Positions 35,257 through 49,985 of a stretch of 64,000 bases of DNA are shown here, piece after piece. The DNA is taken from NCBI GenBank assembly GCA_023362775.1, contig JALMGJ010000004.1, forward strand, positions 54,911,298 to 54,975,297. Reading direction: 5' to 3'. A program made the translations under genes and the position numbers. The notes beneath the pieces were generated by a model. It did no database searches and had not been told where the DNA came from. It was given only the letters and a program-made list of their open reading frames with translations. Each line of letters starts with the position of its first letter. Positions within the stretch are counted from its first letter, which is position 1. This stretch comes from Charina bottae (lineage: Eukaryota; Chordata; Lepidosauria; Squamata; Charinaidae).

Positions 35257-35337
35257 CTTTCTCTTCGGTTCGATGAGGAAGACATTCTGGTCTCTCAGGA
35301 GGTACCTTTTTAATCTCATGCTTTCTATCTGTTGTAG
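35257..35337 (-). CDS. SH3KBP1: SH3KBP1 linker exon with PxxxPR-type site
   Basis: Encodes [20 protein letters not shown] then HRTEEK with split codons at both ends (Ala, Glu). The family has [25 protein letters not shown] here. 81 nt; acceptor TTGATAG, donor AAAG|GTAAGA. Confidence 0.96.
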
Positions 35338-39354
<4,017 letters not shown>

Positions 39355-40083
39355 CTATGATACATGAAAGAAGAGTATATGTTGAAAGACAATTATTCCA
39401 TGAATCAGGATTCTTTTTCCTTGTGCACTGACTATAAATAGACAAATACACTGAAACAGTGATTATTATGATATAAACATGCTCCTTAGGCTCACATTTT
39501 TGCATAAATATTTTGACCTGAAAGTCATAGAACCTATTTCAGAAAGTGGGAATATATGAAAGATCTTACTGCATTCTCAGATTTGTGTGGACCCCCTTCA
39601 TTTTGTGAAACATTGGTTTATTACAAAATAAGGGAACCTATCAGTACAGAACCTAGCTGAAGAACGCTCATTGCCATTGATCTATTTATATAACTTGTAG
39701 CTCAAAGAGGTTGACAATAAACAGTAATAAAACCTGTATATCAGCATACTATAAAAACATGATTATTTCAAAGGTGGAGAAGAGAATAGGTGTCCAGATA
39801 TCTGGGATTTTAAAAAATTTGTTCTCCATCTACTGCCACCTTCTATCTTTCTCTGCCTCCTCTCCCAAAGTTTTAAGGTGGAGCTAACATATCTGATCTG
39901 CAGAACTATGAATGAGATCACTATATGGTGAAAATAAATACTGGAAACAATTCATTTGCTGCCATCTAATGGTTTGTTTGGATCTCTGCATCCTAGATGT
40001 GGTAGTCCAATTGGACAGTAAAAGTGAGTGCAGGCATAAGATTAACTTGGTTTATAGCAGTCAAAAACTACTTGATGGGACAC

Positions 40084-40140
<57 letters not shown>

Positions 40141-40560
40141 TAGCCTGGTGCCTTAACCACTACACCAAACTGACTCTCTAAAGAGAATTAAGTAAGTAAA
40201 TTATTTCAGGCTGTAGCTCCAACCTAGTGAAAACTGGGATTTACTGACAGGTGTCTTGGTGGTTTGAAATAGATCAGCAAGAATTCCTAATTACCCATCA
40301 CTTGAAAATAACAACAAAATGACCCTTTCCCTCTCCCAGCCAAATTTTTATTGCTGAATTTAACAAGTGAAAAGGGAAGAAGAGACTAGTAATCAGGACT
40401 GGATTTATATGAATGAGCCCTCCATTCAATTCTGGCATTCAAAACAAAGTTGTAGGTTTAGAATTCTTTAACTTCAAAGTGTATCATTTAATTTATAGTT
40501 CTCACTGGTGGATCTTGGAGTTTTAGTTTTATTTTTGCTTTAAAAGTCAAATAGATCCTA
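39355..40560 (-). other. SH3KBP1: SH3KBP1 intron with (ATC)n array
   Basis: AT-rich intron. A pure (ATC)n tract is at 40086-40138, followed by a 40-bp fragment of the type 2 SINE head (GTGCCTTAACCACTACACCA). No exon is seen. Confidence 0.7.
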
Positions 40561-40907
40561 CTAAAAAAAGTAAAGGTTCCTCCCACACATTTGTGCAGTC
40601 GTGTCCGACTCTAGGGGCCGGTGCTCATCTCCGTTTGTTAGCCGAAGAGCCAGCGTTGTCCGAAGACGCTTCCACGGTCATGTGACCGCATGACACGCGC
40701 AGAACGCTGTTACCTACCCACCGAAGTGGTACCTATTCATCTACTTGCCTTTGCATGCTTTCAAATTGCTAGGTTGGCAAGAGCTGGAGCTAGTGTGGGA
40801 GCTCACTCCGCACGCAGGGCTAGGGATTTGAACCTTTGAACTTGCGATCTTCCGATCGACAAGCCTGGCGTCTTACCCGCTGAGCCACCACGCCCCATAT
40901 CCTACTA
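40555..40907 (-). mobile_element. tRNA-headed SINE copy 3
   Basis: The body is 40564-40898 with the 9-bp TSD ATCCTACTA at 40555 and 40899. The A box is intact. The B box region reads GGTTCAAATCC on the minus strand (one C-to-T change, a CpG-type loss). It inserted at the edge of a CR1 element. Confidence 0.9.
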
Positions 40908-42960
40908 CATTAGAACATAAGCAGTGCCCTGCTGGATTGGACCCCAGGCCCATCTAGCCAAGCAGCCTGTTTTCACTGTGGCTAACAACTGCACTAGGAA
41001 GCTCACTCGTCTCCCAGCAGGTGGCCTTTAGAAGCAGTCACACTTACATTAAGGCTAATAGCAAATGATCCCAAGACTTCCATGAATCGTCCAAACCTTT
41101 TTTGAAGCCAGTCAGGCTGGTAGCCAGCATGACATCTCATAGTAGCAATTCCAAAGTTTAATTATGCATTGTGTAAAAAATATCCCTTTGTCCGTCCTGC
41201 TTCTTCCAGGATACAATTTCATTGGGTAACCTCTGGTTCTAGTATTCTGGGAAGGGGAAAATAGCTTTTCTTCGTCCACTTTATCAACACCATGCCCAAT
41301 TTTGTATACCTCAATCACATCCCCTCTCATTTGCCTCATTTCTACTAAAAAGCCCCAAACGTCGCAATCTTTCCTCCTAGGGAAGCTGTTCCAGCCTCTT
41401 AATCATCATAGCTGCCCTCCTCTGAACCTTCTCTAGCTCCACTATATCCTTTTTAAGCTGCAGTGACTAGAACTGCACACAATATTCCATACAGTATGTA
41501 GTCACACCACCGATTTATATTTGTATTTATAGTATCTTTATAATTATTTATAGATTGAAATTTAGGATTTATAATATTTGCCTGGCCGATTTGATCCAGC
41601 AGGGTTGGTGTGCTTCCTTTAATTAAACAATGACATATATCAGGACCTTGGATTGCACCTTCTTGGCCACAGCGCCTGCCCTCTTGAATGAGGTTCCACT
41701 GAAATCCAGATGGCTCTCACCCTGCTGGTATTTCAGAAAGCCTTGAAGACCTGGCTCTCTGTCCAGGCTTTTGGCGAGGGTAACTGAAGCCTCCTTCTGC
41801 GTAATGTAGGTTGCTTTGGTTGTTGTCTGGTTTGTGCCAACTTTTGTCCTCTTCTGTTCTTTGTTTTTATCATTGTACCATTTTATTGTTCTGTGTGTTT
41901 TTATCTTTGAACCATCCAGAGTTGCTGGGAGTTGGGCAGTGCAAAAAAATTATAAATAAATAAATATTTTAGGGCATTATTGGCATCTCTGTTTCAATAC
42001 CGTTTCTTATTATCTCTAACATGCTGTTGCCAAGTTTGAAAAACACTGGTGTACACTGTGTCAATACCTTCAATGAATTCTTTACCATTATTCCAAGATA
42101 TCTTTCCTCATCAGTCACTGCTAGCTCTGATCCCATTTATTTGGATGCATAGTTAGAATTTTTGGCACTAATGTGTGTCACTTTACATTTGCTCACGTTG
42201 AATGACATCTGCCATTTTGACGCCCACTCCCCTAACGTGCAGATATTCCTTTGGAGCTCTTTGCAGCCTCTGATCAATTTAGTGTCATCAGCAAACTATT
42301 CCACTAGTCATGCCCAGTTCCAGATCATTTATAAATATGTTAAAAAGCACCGGTCCTAAGACAGAACCCCTGGGAACCCCACTAGTTCCATTGTTCCATT
42401 GTGAGAAATGTCCATTTATCATGTTTTCTATTCTTTAGCCATTGCTTATCCACAAGACAACCTGCCCTTTTATTCCATGGCTGTTAAACTTACTGAGAAG
42501 TCTTTGATGAAGGACTTTATTTATTTATTTTATTTATTTGTCAAATTTATCACCGCTCATCTCTACAAAGTAGACTGTGGGCGGTTTGACTTTATCAAAG
42601 GCTTTTTGAAAATCTAAGTAGATGATGTCTACTGGCTCACTCTTATCCGCATGTTTATTCACATCTTCAGAAAGCTCTAATAGATTCATTATCAGGTCTT
42701 CCCTTACTGAAGCCATGTTGGGTATCTTTGAGCAAGATCTGTGTCTCCAAATGTTTGGTAATTTTATCTTTATGGCAATTTCCATTATCTTCCCTGGATA
42801 AATGTTAATCTATAATTTCCTGGATCTCCCCATGAGCTCTTCTTAAAAATTGGAGTTATTTTGGCTACCTTCCAGTCCTCAACTACAGAAATTGAGTAGA
42901 GACAGGTTGCATATTTGAATTATGAGGTTCATAAGCTCAGCTTTATGCCTGTTTGCTCAG
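40905..42960 (-). mobile_element. CR1 LINE, decayed, with nested L2 pieces
   Basis: The minus strand encodes typical CR1 segments: VDIIYLDFQKAFDKVK near 42630 (RT motif A), SDVNKHADKSEPVD-like upstream of it, and the C-terminal MRQMRGDVIEVYKIGHGVDK and FSPSQNTRTRGYPMKL near 41330-41220. Two L2-type pieces interrupt it: a plus-strand 3' end at about 41640-41965 and an antisense tail at 42510-42595. Multiple stops show it is dead. Confidence 0.85.
41640..41965 (+). mobile_element. L2-type LINE 3' end nested in CR1
   Basis: Degenerate coding (CAGCGCCTGCCCTCTTGAAT..) leads into ATCCAGAGTTGCTGGGAGTT and GGGCAGTGCAAAAAAATTAT with an (AAAT)n tail. Confidence 0.75.
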
Positions 42961-44496
42961 CTTTCTTCTTGAACAGGATTTCTAAACTTTTCAAGACCAG
43001 AAAAGTCCCAACTGTCTCTTGAGAAAAAGAAAGGAAATAAACTAATACTGAAATAAAATAGCTTGAATAGTACTTTTTACTTTTACCTTACATTTAATAT
43101 GTATTAATAGAACTGGTTTGGTAGGCTGTTCTTAAGATTTAAATTCCTATAGTAAATTATTAGCTAATTGATTACATACTTTATTTTAAAAGCAACTGAA
43201 ATTCTCCCACCTAGGTTCTTCAATAATATAGTTATCTGGAAATGAATGGCTCTTCCATATGGCAGACTTCAGCTGCTTGTCTGTAATGCATAAAAAATGA
43301 AGTCCACCCAGTTTCAATTTCTTCTCCCACTTTGGCCACTGTGATATTTTCTTATGATACTAGCTCTTTTGAAACTACATGCCCTAAACATCAGGCGTCA
43401 TGCTCAAACACAAGTACTCATTGTTTAGTTCATCCAATACGAAGAGTGTTTTTATATAAAATGGTATAACTATTTTCAAACAGAAAGACTATACTTACCT
43501 TATTGACAAGAGTAACAATATCACCTTCTTTGATTGTCAATTCATCTTCATTCTGTGCTTCATATGGAAATATAACTTTGCAGTATTCCTTCACTAAAAG
43601 GAAAAGTAGTATATTTCAATACATTTCACCAACTCCAGAAATGAATGTCAAGAAAGACAAATTTGCTAGGTCAAGAAATTTTAGAATTATATTAAAATAA
43701 TTTTCAGTGAACAGTAATGAAGATTTCTGCATAAATAGTCATTAGCTACAACTCAAGTCGGAAATGTTTTGTTAAACCCTTGCTAAATGGCAATTCTTCC
43801 TGAATTTGATGCTATGCTATGAGGAAGAATCTTTATAAATATGAAAATGGAGTTTGTCCACTACTTTTATGAATATTCTGGCTCCATGCAAAGAAGAATG
43901 TAAATGCACTGGAATTCTTAAGATGTCTACCATGTTACCCCATTTGATATGAGAATAAAAGCATATCACAGTCCAAGTTTTACCTTCTATAAAAGAAAAA
44001 AACTGCACTTTAAATATGTGTTTTCATTTCATATTCTTAAAGTATTCACAACTAGTGTTAGCCCTTCGAGGTAGACCAGACTTGGAAATCAAAGTTATGA
44101 ATACTAAAACTACTGTTATTATAGGGTTACACTAACAAAATCTTGCAGGTCTGAAAGAGCTCCTCCTTGCCTTTATCTACAAGAGAACTAGGGAAGGTCA
44201 AGTCTGAGATGTTTTCTCAAATTACATTTCTGCTTTGGTTTCAGATTTCTCTTATCAGACCATTGTCTTGGATGTGGCCGTTCTTCCTGTTCCTCAAGGT
44301 TATTCTCTCAGCCCTTTACAACTAGTCATAGCTTTATCTATTTTTCTGGTAAATGTCATTGCCTATATTTGTATGTTAGTGTCATAGATACCCCAACCCA
44401 AGTCATGCTGTGCTGCTTATTATAGGGAGGTGGCAGTAGGATGAGTGAAGAATGCTGGGAGGGTATCCCAAGAGCATGCAATCTCAGCAGGGTCAC
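42961..44496 (-). other. SH3KBP1: SH3KBP1 introns around the SH3-C first exon
   Basis: AT-rich intron, with no repeat identified apart from the coding exon at 43499-43593. Confidence 0.5.
43499..43593 (-). CDS. SH3KBP1: SH3KBP1 exon, first half of SH3-C
   Basis: Encodes [20 protein letters not shown] then [11 protein letters not shown]: the first SH3 strand with the ALYDY-like FPYEA motif and the acidic RT loop (NEDEL). 95 nt beginning after a split codon; with the upstream exon ending in A, the junction residue is Met, where human has Ser. Acceptor TTTTAG, donor AAG|GTAAGT. Confidence 0.96.
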
Positions 44497-44497
44497 C

Positions 44498-46484
44498 CAA
44501 AGCATTTATTTGTTTGTTTGTTTGTTTGTTTGTTCGTTCAACTTATATGACCACCTATCTCCCCCCATGGGGAACTCTGGGCGGTTCACAATAAATAAGT
44601 TAAAATAAAATCTAAAAATATATAAAACCACAATATATACAATACAATAAATAATTATAAAATCCAGATGGACGAGGTATTCATTAAAAGAAGGACATTA
44701 AAATTAGGGGATTAGCCACCTCCATGAGGAACTATCCCTTCCTCCTTCCCATGCCAGGCGGCAGAACCAGGTCTTCAGCTCTTTCCTAAAGGCCGGGAGG
44801 GAGGAAATCCGTCTCAACTCTGGGGGCAAGATATTCCATAGAGTGGGCGCTGTCACAGAGAAGGCCCGCCTCCTAGACCCCATCAGATGGCATTCTCTAA
44901 TCGATGGGGTTTGTAGCAGGCCCTCTCTGGATGACCGGGTGGGGCGGGTCGATAACATGGGGATAAGACGGTCCCTCAGGTATTCTGGTCCCATGCCATG
45001 TAGGGCTTTAAAGGTGATAACCAACACCTTGAATTGTACCCGGAAGCAAACCGGCACCCAATGTAGCTCGCGGAGCAACGGTGTTACATTCTGCACCAGC
45101 TGAAGCTTCCGGATAGTCTTCAAGGGTAGCCCCATGTAGAGCACATTGCAATAATCTACATGAGAGATGACGAGAGCATGAGTGACTGTACAGAGGGCGT
45201 CGCGCTCCAGGAATGGGCGTAACTGGCGCACTAACCGAAGTTGTGCAAAAGCCCTCCTAGCCATGACTGCCACCTGCTCTTCGAACAGGAGTCGTGAGTC
45301 TAGAAGAACCCCCAGATTACGCACCGGTTCTGAACGGGGTAGTGCTACCCCATCGAGAACCAAAGATGATAATCCGCATACTGATGATACCTCATCCCAT
45401 GGTGTCGGATGACCTCGCCCAGCGGTTTCATGTAGATGTTGAATAGGAGAGGAGAGAGAACCGACCCCTGCGGCACCCCACATAGGAGCGGACACGGGCT
45501 GGATCTCTCCTCCCCTATCACCACCGACTGGGAGCGGCCCCGGAGGAAGGAGGTAAACCAGCGTAAAACTACGCCACCCACCCCCAACTCCCTAAGCCGC
45601 CCCAAAAGGATACCATGGTCGATGGTATCGAAAGCCGCTGAGAGATCCAAGAGAGCCAGGATGGATGCACTACCTCCATCCCGCTCCCACCAGAGGTCAT
45701 CCGTAAGCGTGACCAATGCAGTCTCCGTCCCGTATCCCGGCCTGAAACCTGACTGGAAAGGGTCAAGATAATCCGCTTCATCCAGGGTCCTTTGAAGTTG
45801 CAACGCCACCACTTTCTCAACCACTTTTCCCAAAAAGGGAAGGTGGGAGACTGGACGAAAGTTGTCCAGGATGGTAGGGTCCAGGGATGGCTTCTTGAGG
45901 AGGGGGTGCACCAACGCCTCCTTAAAGGCAGTTGGAATCACCCCCTCCAATAAGGATGTATTAATCATAGCCTGGACCCATCCACCTGTCACCTTCCTGG
46001 CCGATTTTACCAGCCAGGAAGGGCAGGGATCTAAATAACATGTGGTGGAATTAACAATTCGAAGGACCCTGTCCACTTCCTTAGGTCCAACAGGATCAAA
46101 TCGTTCCCAGATAATAGGGCAAGACCACTCTCCCGGCATCTCCCCAGACTGCAATCCAGGCATGGAGTCCAACTTAGACTGAATCCGAGCGATTTTATCC
46201 TGCAGATGCTCAGAAAATTCTTCCGCATGGCCCTGCAGGTGGGTGGTCGATACCACCCTACCCAATAGAGATCGAGTAATCTTAAACAGGGCCATCGGAC
46301 GGCATTCTGCGGATGCAATAAGAGCGGAGAAATATTCACGTTTCGCCGCTCTTACCGCCACAAGGTAGGCCTTAATAGCGGCTCTAGATTGTGTTCGGTC
46401 CAATTCCGTCTTCGTCTTTCTCCAGCGGCGCTCTAGACGTCTCTTCACCCTCTTCAAGACCCTCAACTCCAAACTTCAAAGCAT
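44498..46484 (-). mobile_element. L2-type LINE, 2 kb, with target-site duplication
   Basis: The body is 44506-46476, with 8-bp flanks CAAAGCAT at 44498-44505 and 46477-46484. The minus strand encodes a continuous 375-residue frame from 46472: a basic region (RVKRRLERRWRKTKTELDRT), then FKEALVHPLLKKPSLDPTIL, FRPVSHLPFLGK, FRPGYGTETALVTL, LLDLSAAFDTIDHGILLGRL and GVPQGSVLSPLLFNIYMKPL. Just after YHQYAD the frame jumps to YHLWFSMG: an internal deletion removes the second Asp of YADD and the following region. A 263-residue frame (44704-45495) continues the C-terminus. It is the best-preserved L2 in the window but catalytically dead. Confidence 0.93.
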
Positions 46485-46486
46485 GA

Positions 46487-46940
46487 AGGTCATCCCACCT
46501 GCCCAGCTAAAGCAAACAGATACCTATATTGGGCAGCAGCAATCCAGTGGAAGATACTTTAGTGACAATGGCAAAGGCATCAAATCATACCGTGAGGGAG
46601 AAGGCAATGGTAAACCACTACAGTATTTTGCCAAGAAGACCACATGGATAGAAAATATAAAATGATTGACAATACACTGCTAGATGATGGGCCCCTCAGG
46701 TTGGATGACATTCAAACGTGCTACTGAGGAACAGCTGAGGATCTTCCAAAATACTAATAGTGTTAATGATGTGCCTAGATTAGTCTTTGGCATGTCTAGT
46801 TGTTGATGTTGATGTTGCTATGTAGAAAAAGAAAACCCAAAGCTGCAAAGACAGAATTACATGGAATTCTGGAATGTAAGACGTGTGAACATGGGAAAGC
46901 AGTGAAAGATGAAATTAATCAACTACACACTGACATCTCA
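46487..46940 (+). mobile_element. Bov-B LINE 5' region fragment
   Basis: The plus strand contains GGGCCCCTCAGGTTGGATGA, then GAATTCTGGAATGTAAGACG and GAACATGGGAAAG, the region where RTE/Bov-B endonuclease starts (WNVR.xNMGK...DEINQLHTDISGIS), here with a frameshift. The 3' end of a Bov-B in the same orientation follows at 47240, with a MITE between them and the RT missing. Confidence 0.7.
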
Positions 46941-47162
46941 GGCATTAGTCCTCATTTAGCGACTGCCTCATACAGCAACTGTTCACAGTTATGACAGTGA
47001 TGAAAAAGTAACTTTGCAACCAATCTTCACATTTATGACCTTTGCAAGTCTGTAAAGGAAAGCTGAAGTAATATTGTAAGTACAGTCACGGTTTCACTTA
47101 ACTGCTTCACTTAATGACCAAATTGCTGTTCCCAATCTTGGTCACTAAATGAGGACTACCTG
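46941..47162. mobile_element. MITE family A, short copy
   Basis: Inverted ends TTAGTCCTCATTTAGCGAC and GGTCACTAAATGAGGACTAC are clear. The inside has CACTTAATGACCAAATTGCT. It lies between two Bov-B pieces of one orientation and probably inserted into them. Confidence 0.75.
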
Positions 47163-47239
47163 GAAATGGACACTTTCATTCATTCACTGTTTATTACTCA
47201 GGAAATGAAAATCAAAGAGGGAATAGCATTGTTTTTATA

Positions 47240-47378
47240 TGCATCACTGATGTAATGAACATGAATTTGAGTAAACTCTGGGAGACAGTGGAGGACAGGA
47301 AGGCCTGGTGTGCTATGGTCCATGAGGTCACGAAGAGTCGGAAACAACTAAACTACTGAACAACAACAAAGCAAGAAC
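47240..47378 (+). mobile_element. Bov-B LINE 3' end
   Basis: Encodes LSKLWETVEDRKAWCAMVHE then VTKSRKQLNY and ends in GAACAACAACAA, the Bov-B 3' terminus in sense orientation. Confidence 0.85.
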
Positions 47379-47404
47379 AGCCACAATGCAATCAATGACT
47401 GGAT

Positions 47405-47648
47405 TTTATTCATTTATTTAATTTAATTTTTATCCCGCCTTTATTATTTTTTATAAATAACTCAAGGCGGCGAACATGCCAAATACTCCTTCCTCCTCCT
47501 ATTTTCCCACAACAACCCTGTGAGGTGAGTTGGGCTGAGAGAGGGTGACGCCCAAGGTCACCCAGCCGGCTTTCATGCCTAAGGTAGGACTAGAACTCTG
47601 TCTCCTGGTTTCTAGCCCAGCACCTTAACCACTAGACCAAACTGGAAA
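47405..47648 (-). mobile_element. tRNA-derived SINE (type 2), minus
   Basis: Reverse orientation of the 26443/33598 family: TATCCCGCCTTTATTATTTT, AACTCAAGGCGGCGAACATG, the GCCCAAGGTCACCCAGCCGG body and a tRNA-like head CTTAACCACTAGACC at the right. Confidence 0.85.
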
Positions 47649-47649
47649 A

Positions 47650-48443
47650 CAGCAATTAGCTTAAGAATTTTTTTTTTTTAAAGGAGAGGGTGCAAATTTT
47701 AAGCTGATTTTGTGGAGAAAGGCTGGTAGAATTCTTATTTTAAAAAAATGTTCTTAGGGGATGAAGATTATTTTTTTTAATTGCCAAAATGAGAACAGGC
47801 TAGAAATAGGCCATGGAACATATATGAAAAAATGCCTATCACAGTCACTTAGAGAAGGATACAATATGTGACCATTTCTATGCTTATTCTATAAGCCTCT
47901 GAGCAAAGATGGGTATGTTGAAGAATTTATTTTTATTTATTTATTTGAATTTAAAAGAAAAGATAAATGCAACATATGAGGAGAAATGGTGCAAACTAGT
48001 GAACTATGTTCATCTCAAAATAAAACTTTATAAAAAAGAAAAGGAAACCTTATTTAGGGCCTAAGACATCTTGCATAGCATGGAACAAATCAGAAATCTC
48101 GAGAGAGACAGAGTCCTCCACAGAATGTGGTAATATAGTAACCAGAGTGCTTAAAAAAATAACACAGGATAATATTATAATACAATGTCTCTCTTTCAAT
48201 TAAAAGTTATATTCAATGCATTTCACTGGTAATTTAGGAATCAGCTTACTACAGGCATTATGAATGAGTGTGAGCACTGTTATTTTCCCATATGTAATGC
48301 TCCATATCAAAACACTGCATTTTATAAAGATTAAAATACTTGTAGATAATACATTGTGCTTCCATTCAGAATCAGAAATGACAGAATTATCATTGGAAAA
48401 ATTTAAGATTGAAATGACTGCATGGTTCTGTTAACTTAGCGCA
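47650..48443 (-). other. SH3KBP1: SH3KBP1 intron, nothing identified
   Basis: AT-rich with no recognised repeat or exon. Confidence 0.5.
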
Positions 48444-48722
48444 CAGCTTTCCAAACTGTGTGTCGCGACACAAAAGTGTGTCACCTGCGGGGCCCAGGTG
48501 TGTCGCGTCAAAACCTGGAAGTGCTGATGGCGCGCTATTACGCGCAGCCGCGGGCCATCAGCCCTTCCGGGTTTTCGCACAGCACACAAGGACACCGCCA
48601 CCGCTGCGGCGCGTGAAAATCTGAAAGCGCTGCAGTGGCGGCGGCATGCAAAAACTGAAAGTGGCGGCGGCGCTTCCGGGTTTTTGCGCGCCACCATTGG
48701 TGTGTCGCCGTGGGAAAACTTC
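48444..48722. mobile_element. hAT-type MITE, copy 3 (right end lost)
   Basis: The left end CAGCTTTCCAAACTGTGTG is present. The interior CGGAAGTGCTGATGGCGCGC and the partner GGCCATCAGCCCTTCCGG form an inverted pair. The right terminus stops at GTGTGTCGCCGTGGGAAAAC without the TTTGGAAAGC end, so no TSD is visible. Confidence 0.8.
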
Positions 48723-49161
48723 GTGAATGCAGTATTATAGTGTTCTTAGCCACAGCACTTTTAGTATATTCTTACAAGGTGAACCAGCTCTTTGCTTTGT
48801 TATCAGCCTTAGAGGATTTAGTTCTCAATTAAAATTGAGAATATTCACTGCTTCAGATCCAAAGTCAAAAAGGTGCTTCACAGCAGGTCGACACACCCTT
48901 AAAGAAGTTGTGATTTTTTTCCTGGGCTCACACAGTTGTCATGTGATCCCAAGAAATTACACATTTGAGATAAGGAGGTACAGATAGCACATCCACACCT
49001 GCTTCAAAGCACCTTTTCAGCTTTGGATTCAAAGCACTGCACATTCCTAGTTAAAATATATGTGATTGTGTTGCATAAAGTCTTTTTTTTTTTTTGCAAA
49101 GATGGCATACTATTAAGACTATAGGAATCTTAATGCTATAATAAGGAAAAGAAATAAAGTA

Positions 49162-49490
49162 CAGGTAGTCCTCACAACGACCCTAATTGGGACTGGCAGC
49201 TATGTTGCTAAGTGAAGCGGTCATTAAGCAAAACATCGTGCGACTGCAACGTGTGACCTCCTGCCAGCCTCCCCATTGACTTTGCTTGTCAGAAGGTGGC
49301 TGGGAAGGACGCAAATGGCAATCATGTGACCACGGGACTCTGTCGTAAATGCGTGACAGTTGCCAAGCACCCAAATTGCGATCACGTGACTGCAGGGATG
49401 CTGCAACAGTAATAAGTGTGGGGACTTAAAAGTGTAAGTCACTTTTTTCAGCGCCGTAACTTCAAACAGTCACTAAACAAATGGTCATTA
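49162..49490. mobile_element. MITE family A, inverted relative to 14893
   Basis: Starts CAGGTAGTCCTCACAACGAC. Read in reverse it gives the same order of motifs as the 14893 copy (TGACCATTTGTTTAGTGAC.., GCGCTGAAAAAAGTGACTTA, GCAACATAGCTGCC). The far end lacks a clear terminal repeat. Confidence 0.7.
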
Positions 49491-49909
49491 AACAAGAAGC
49501 ATTGTAGTCTGATTGGGAAACAGCAATTGTTGATATTGTACTTCATAATTCTATATTTTCAGCAATTTATCTCTGTTGTCATTCTGAGATTTACTTATCT
49601 TTCATTTTAAATAAATATACTGTAGTAAAAGAAAGTTTTTCATTACTTCCCATTTGTTTCATTTTTAAATCCCCAAGTTTCAATTTTTACTTCTCACCAG
49701 AATATTCATTGCACTATAATAAGTAGGAGCCTTCTAAGCTTTTCCTATCCAATGTCTTGCAAAATTAAGCTGTTCCTTCAAATCCTATCCTGTTCATGGA
49801 GCAGCACCATTATTCTTGTTGTTTGCACTTCTACAGTCTGTAAAAGAAAGGTATGCCCCCAGATTTCTCCAACATAGAAAGGAACAAAAAAAAAAGCAGG
49901 AAGACTTAC

Positions 49910-49985
49910 TCTTTGTTCTGCTGTCCAATTCCATTTTTGTCGCCTCCTGGGCTGCTGTACCTGTGGGCATTCTTTTTCCAACTGT
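49910..49985 (-). CDS. SH3KBP1: SH3KBP1 exon before SH3-C
   Basis: Reads TVGKRMPTGTAAQEATKMEL then DSRTK in phase 0 at its 5' end, leaving one base of the next codon. The family has TIGKKLPATTATPDSSKTEMDSRTKS at this place. It is the most upstream SH3KBP1 exon that I can confirm in the window. Acceptor TTTGCAG, donor AGA|GTAAGT. Its phase-0 start permits joining either to the upstream linker exon or to a short alternative first exon. Confidence 0.94.

Noticed and set aside
39912..40181. Plus-strand frame with a long poly-serine run
   Set aside because: The serines come from the (ATC)n microsatellite read in one frame; flanks have no coding character.
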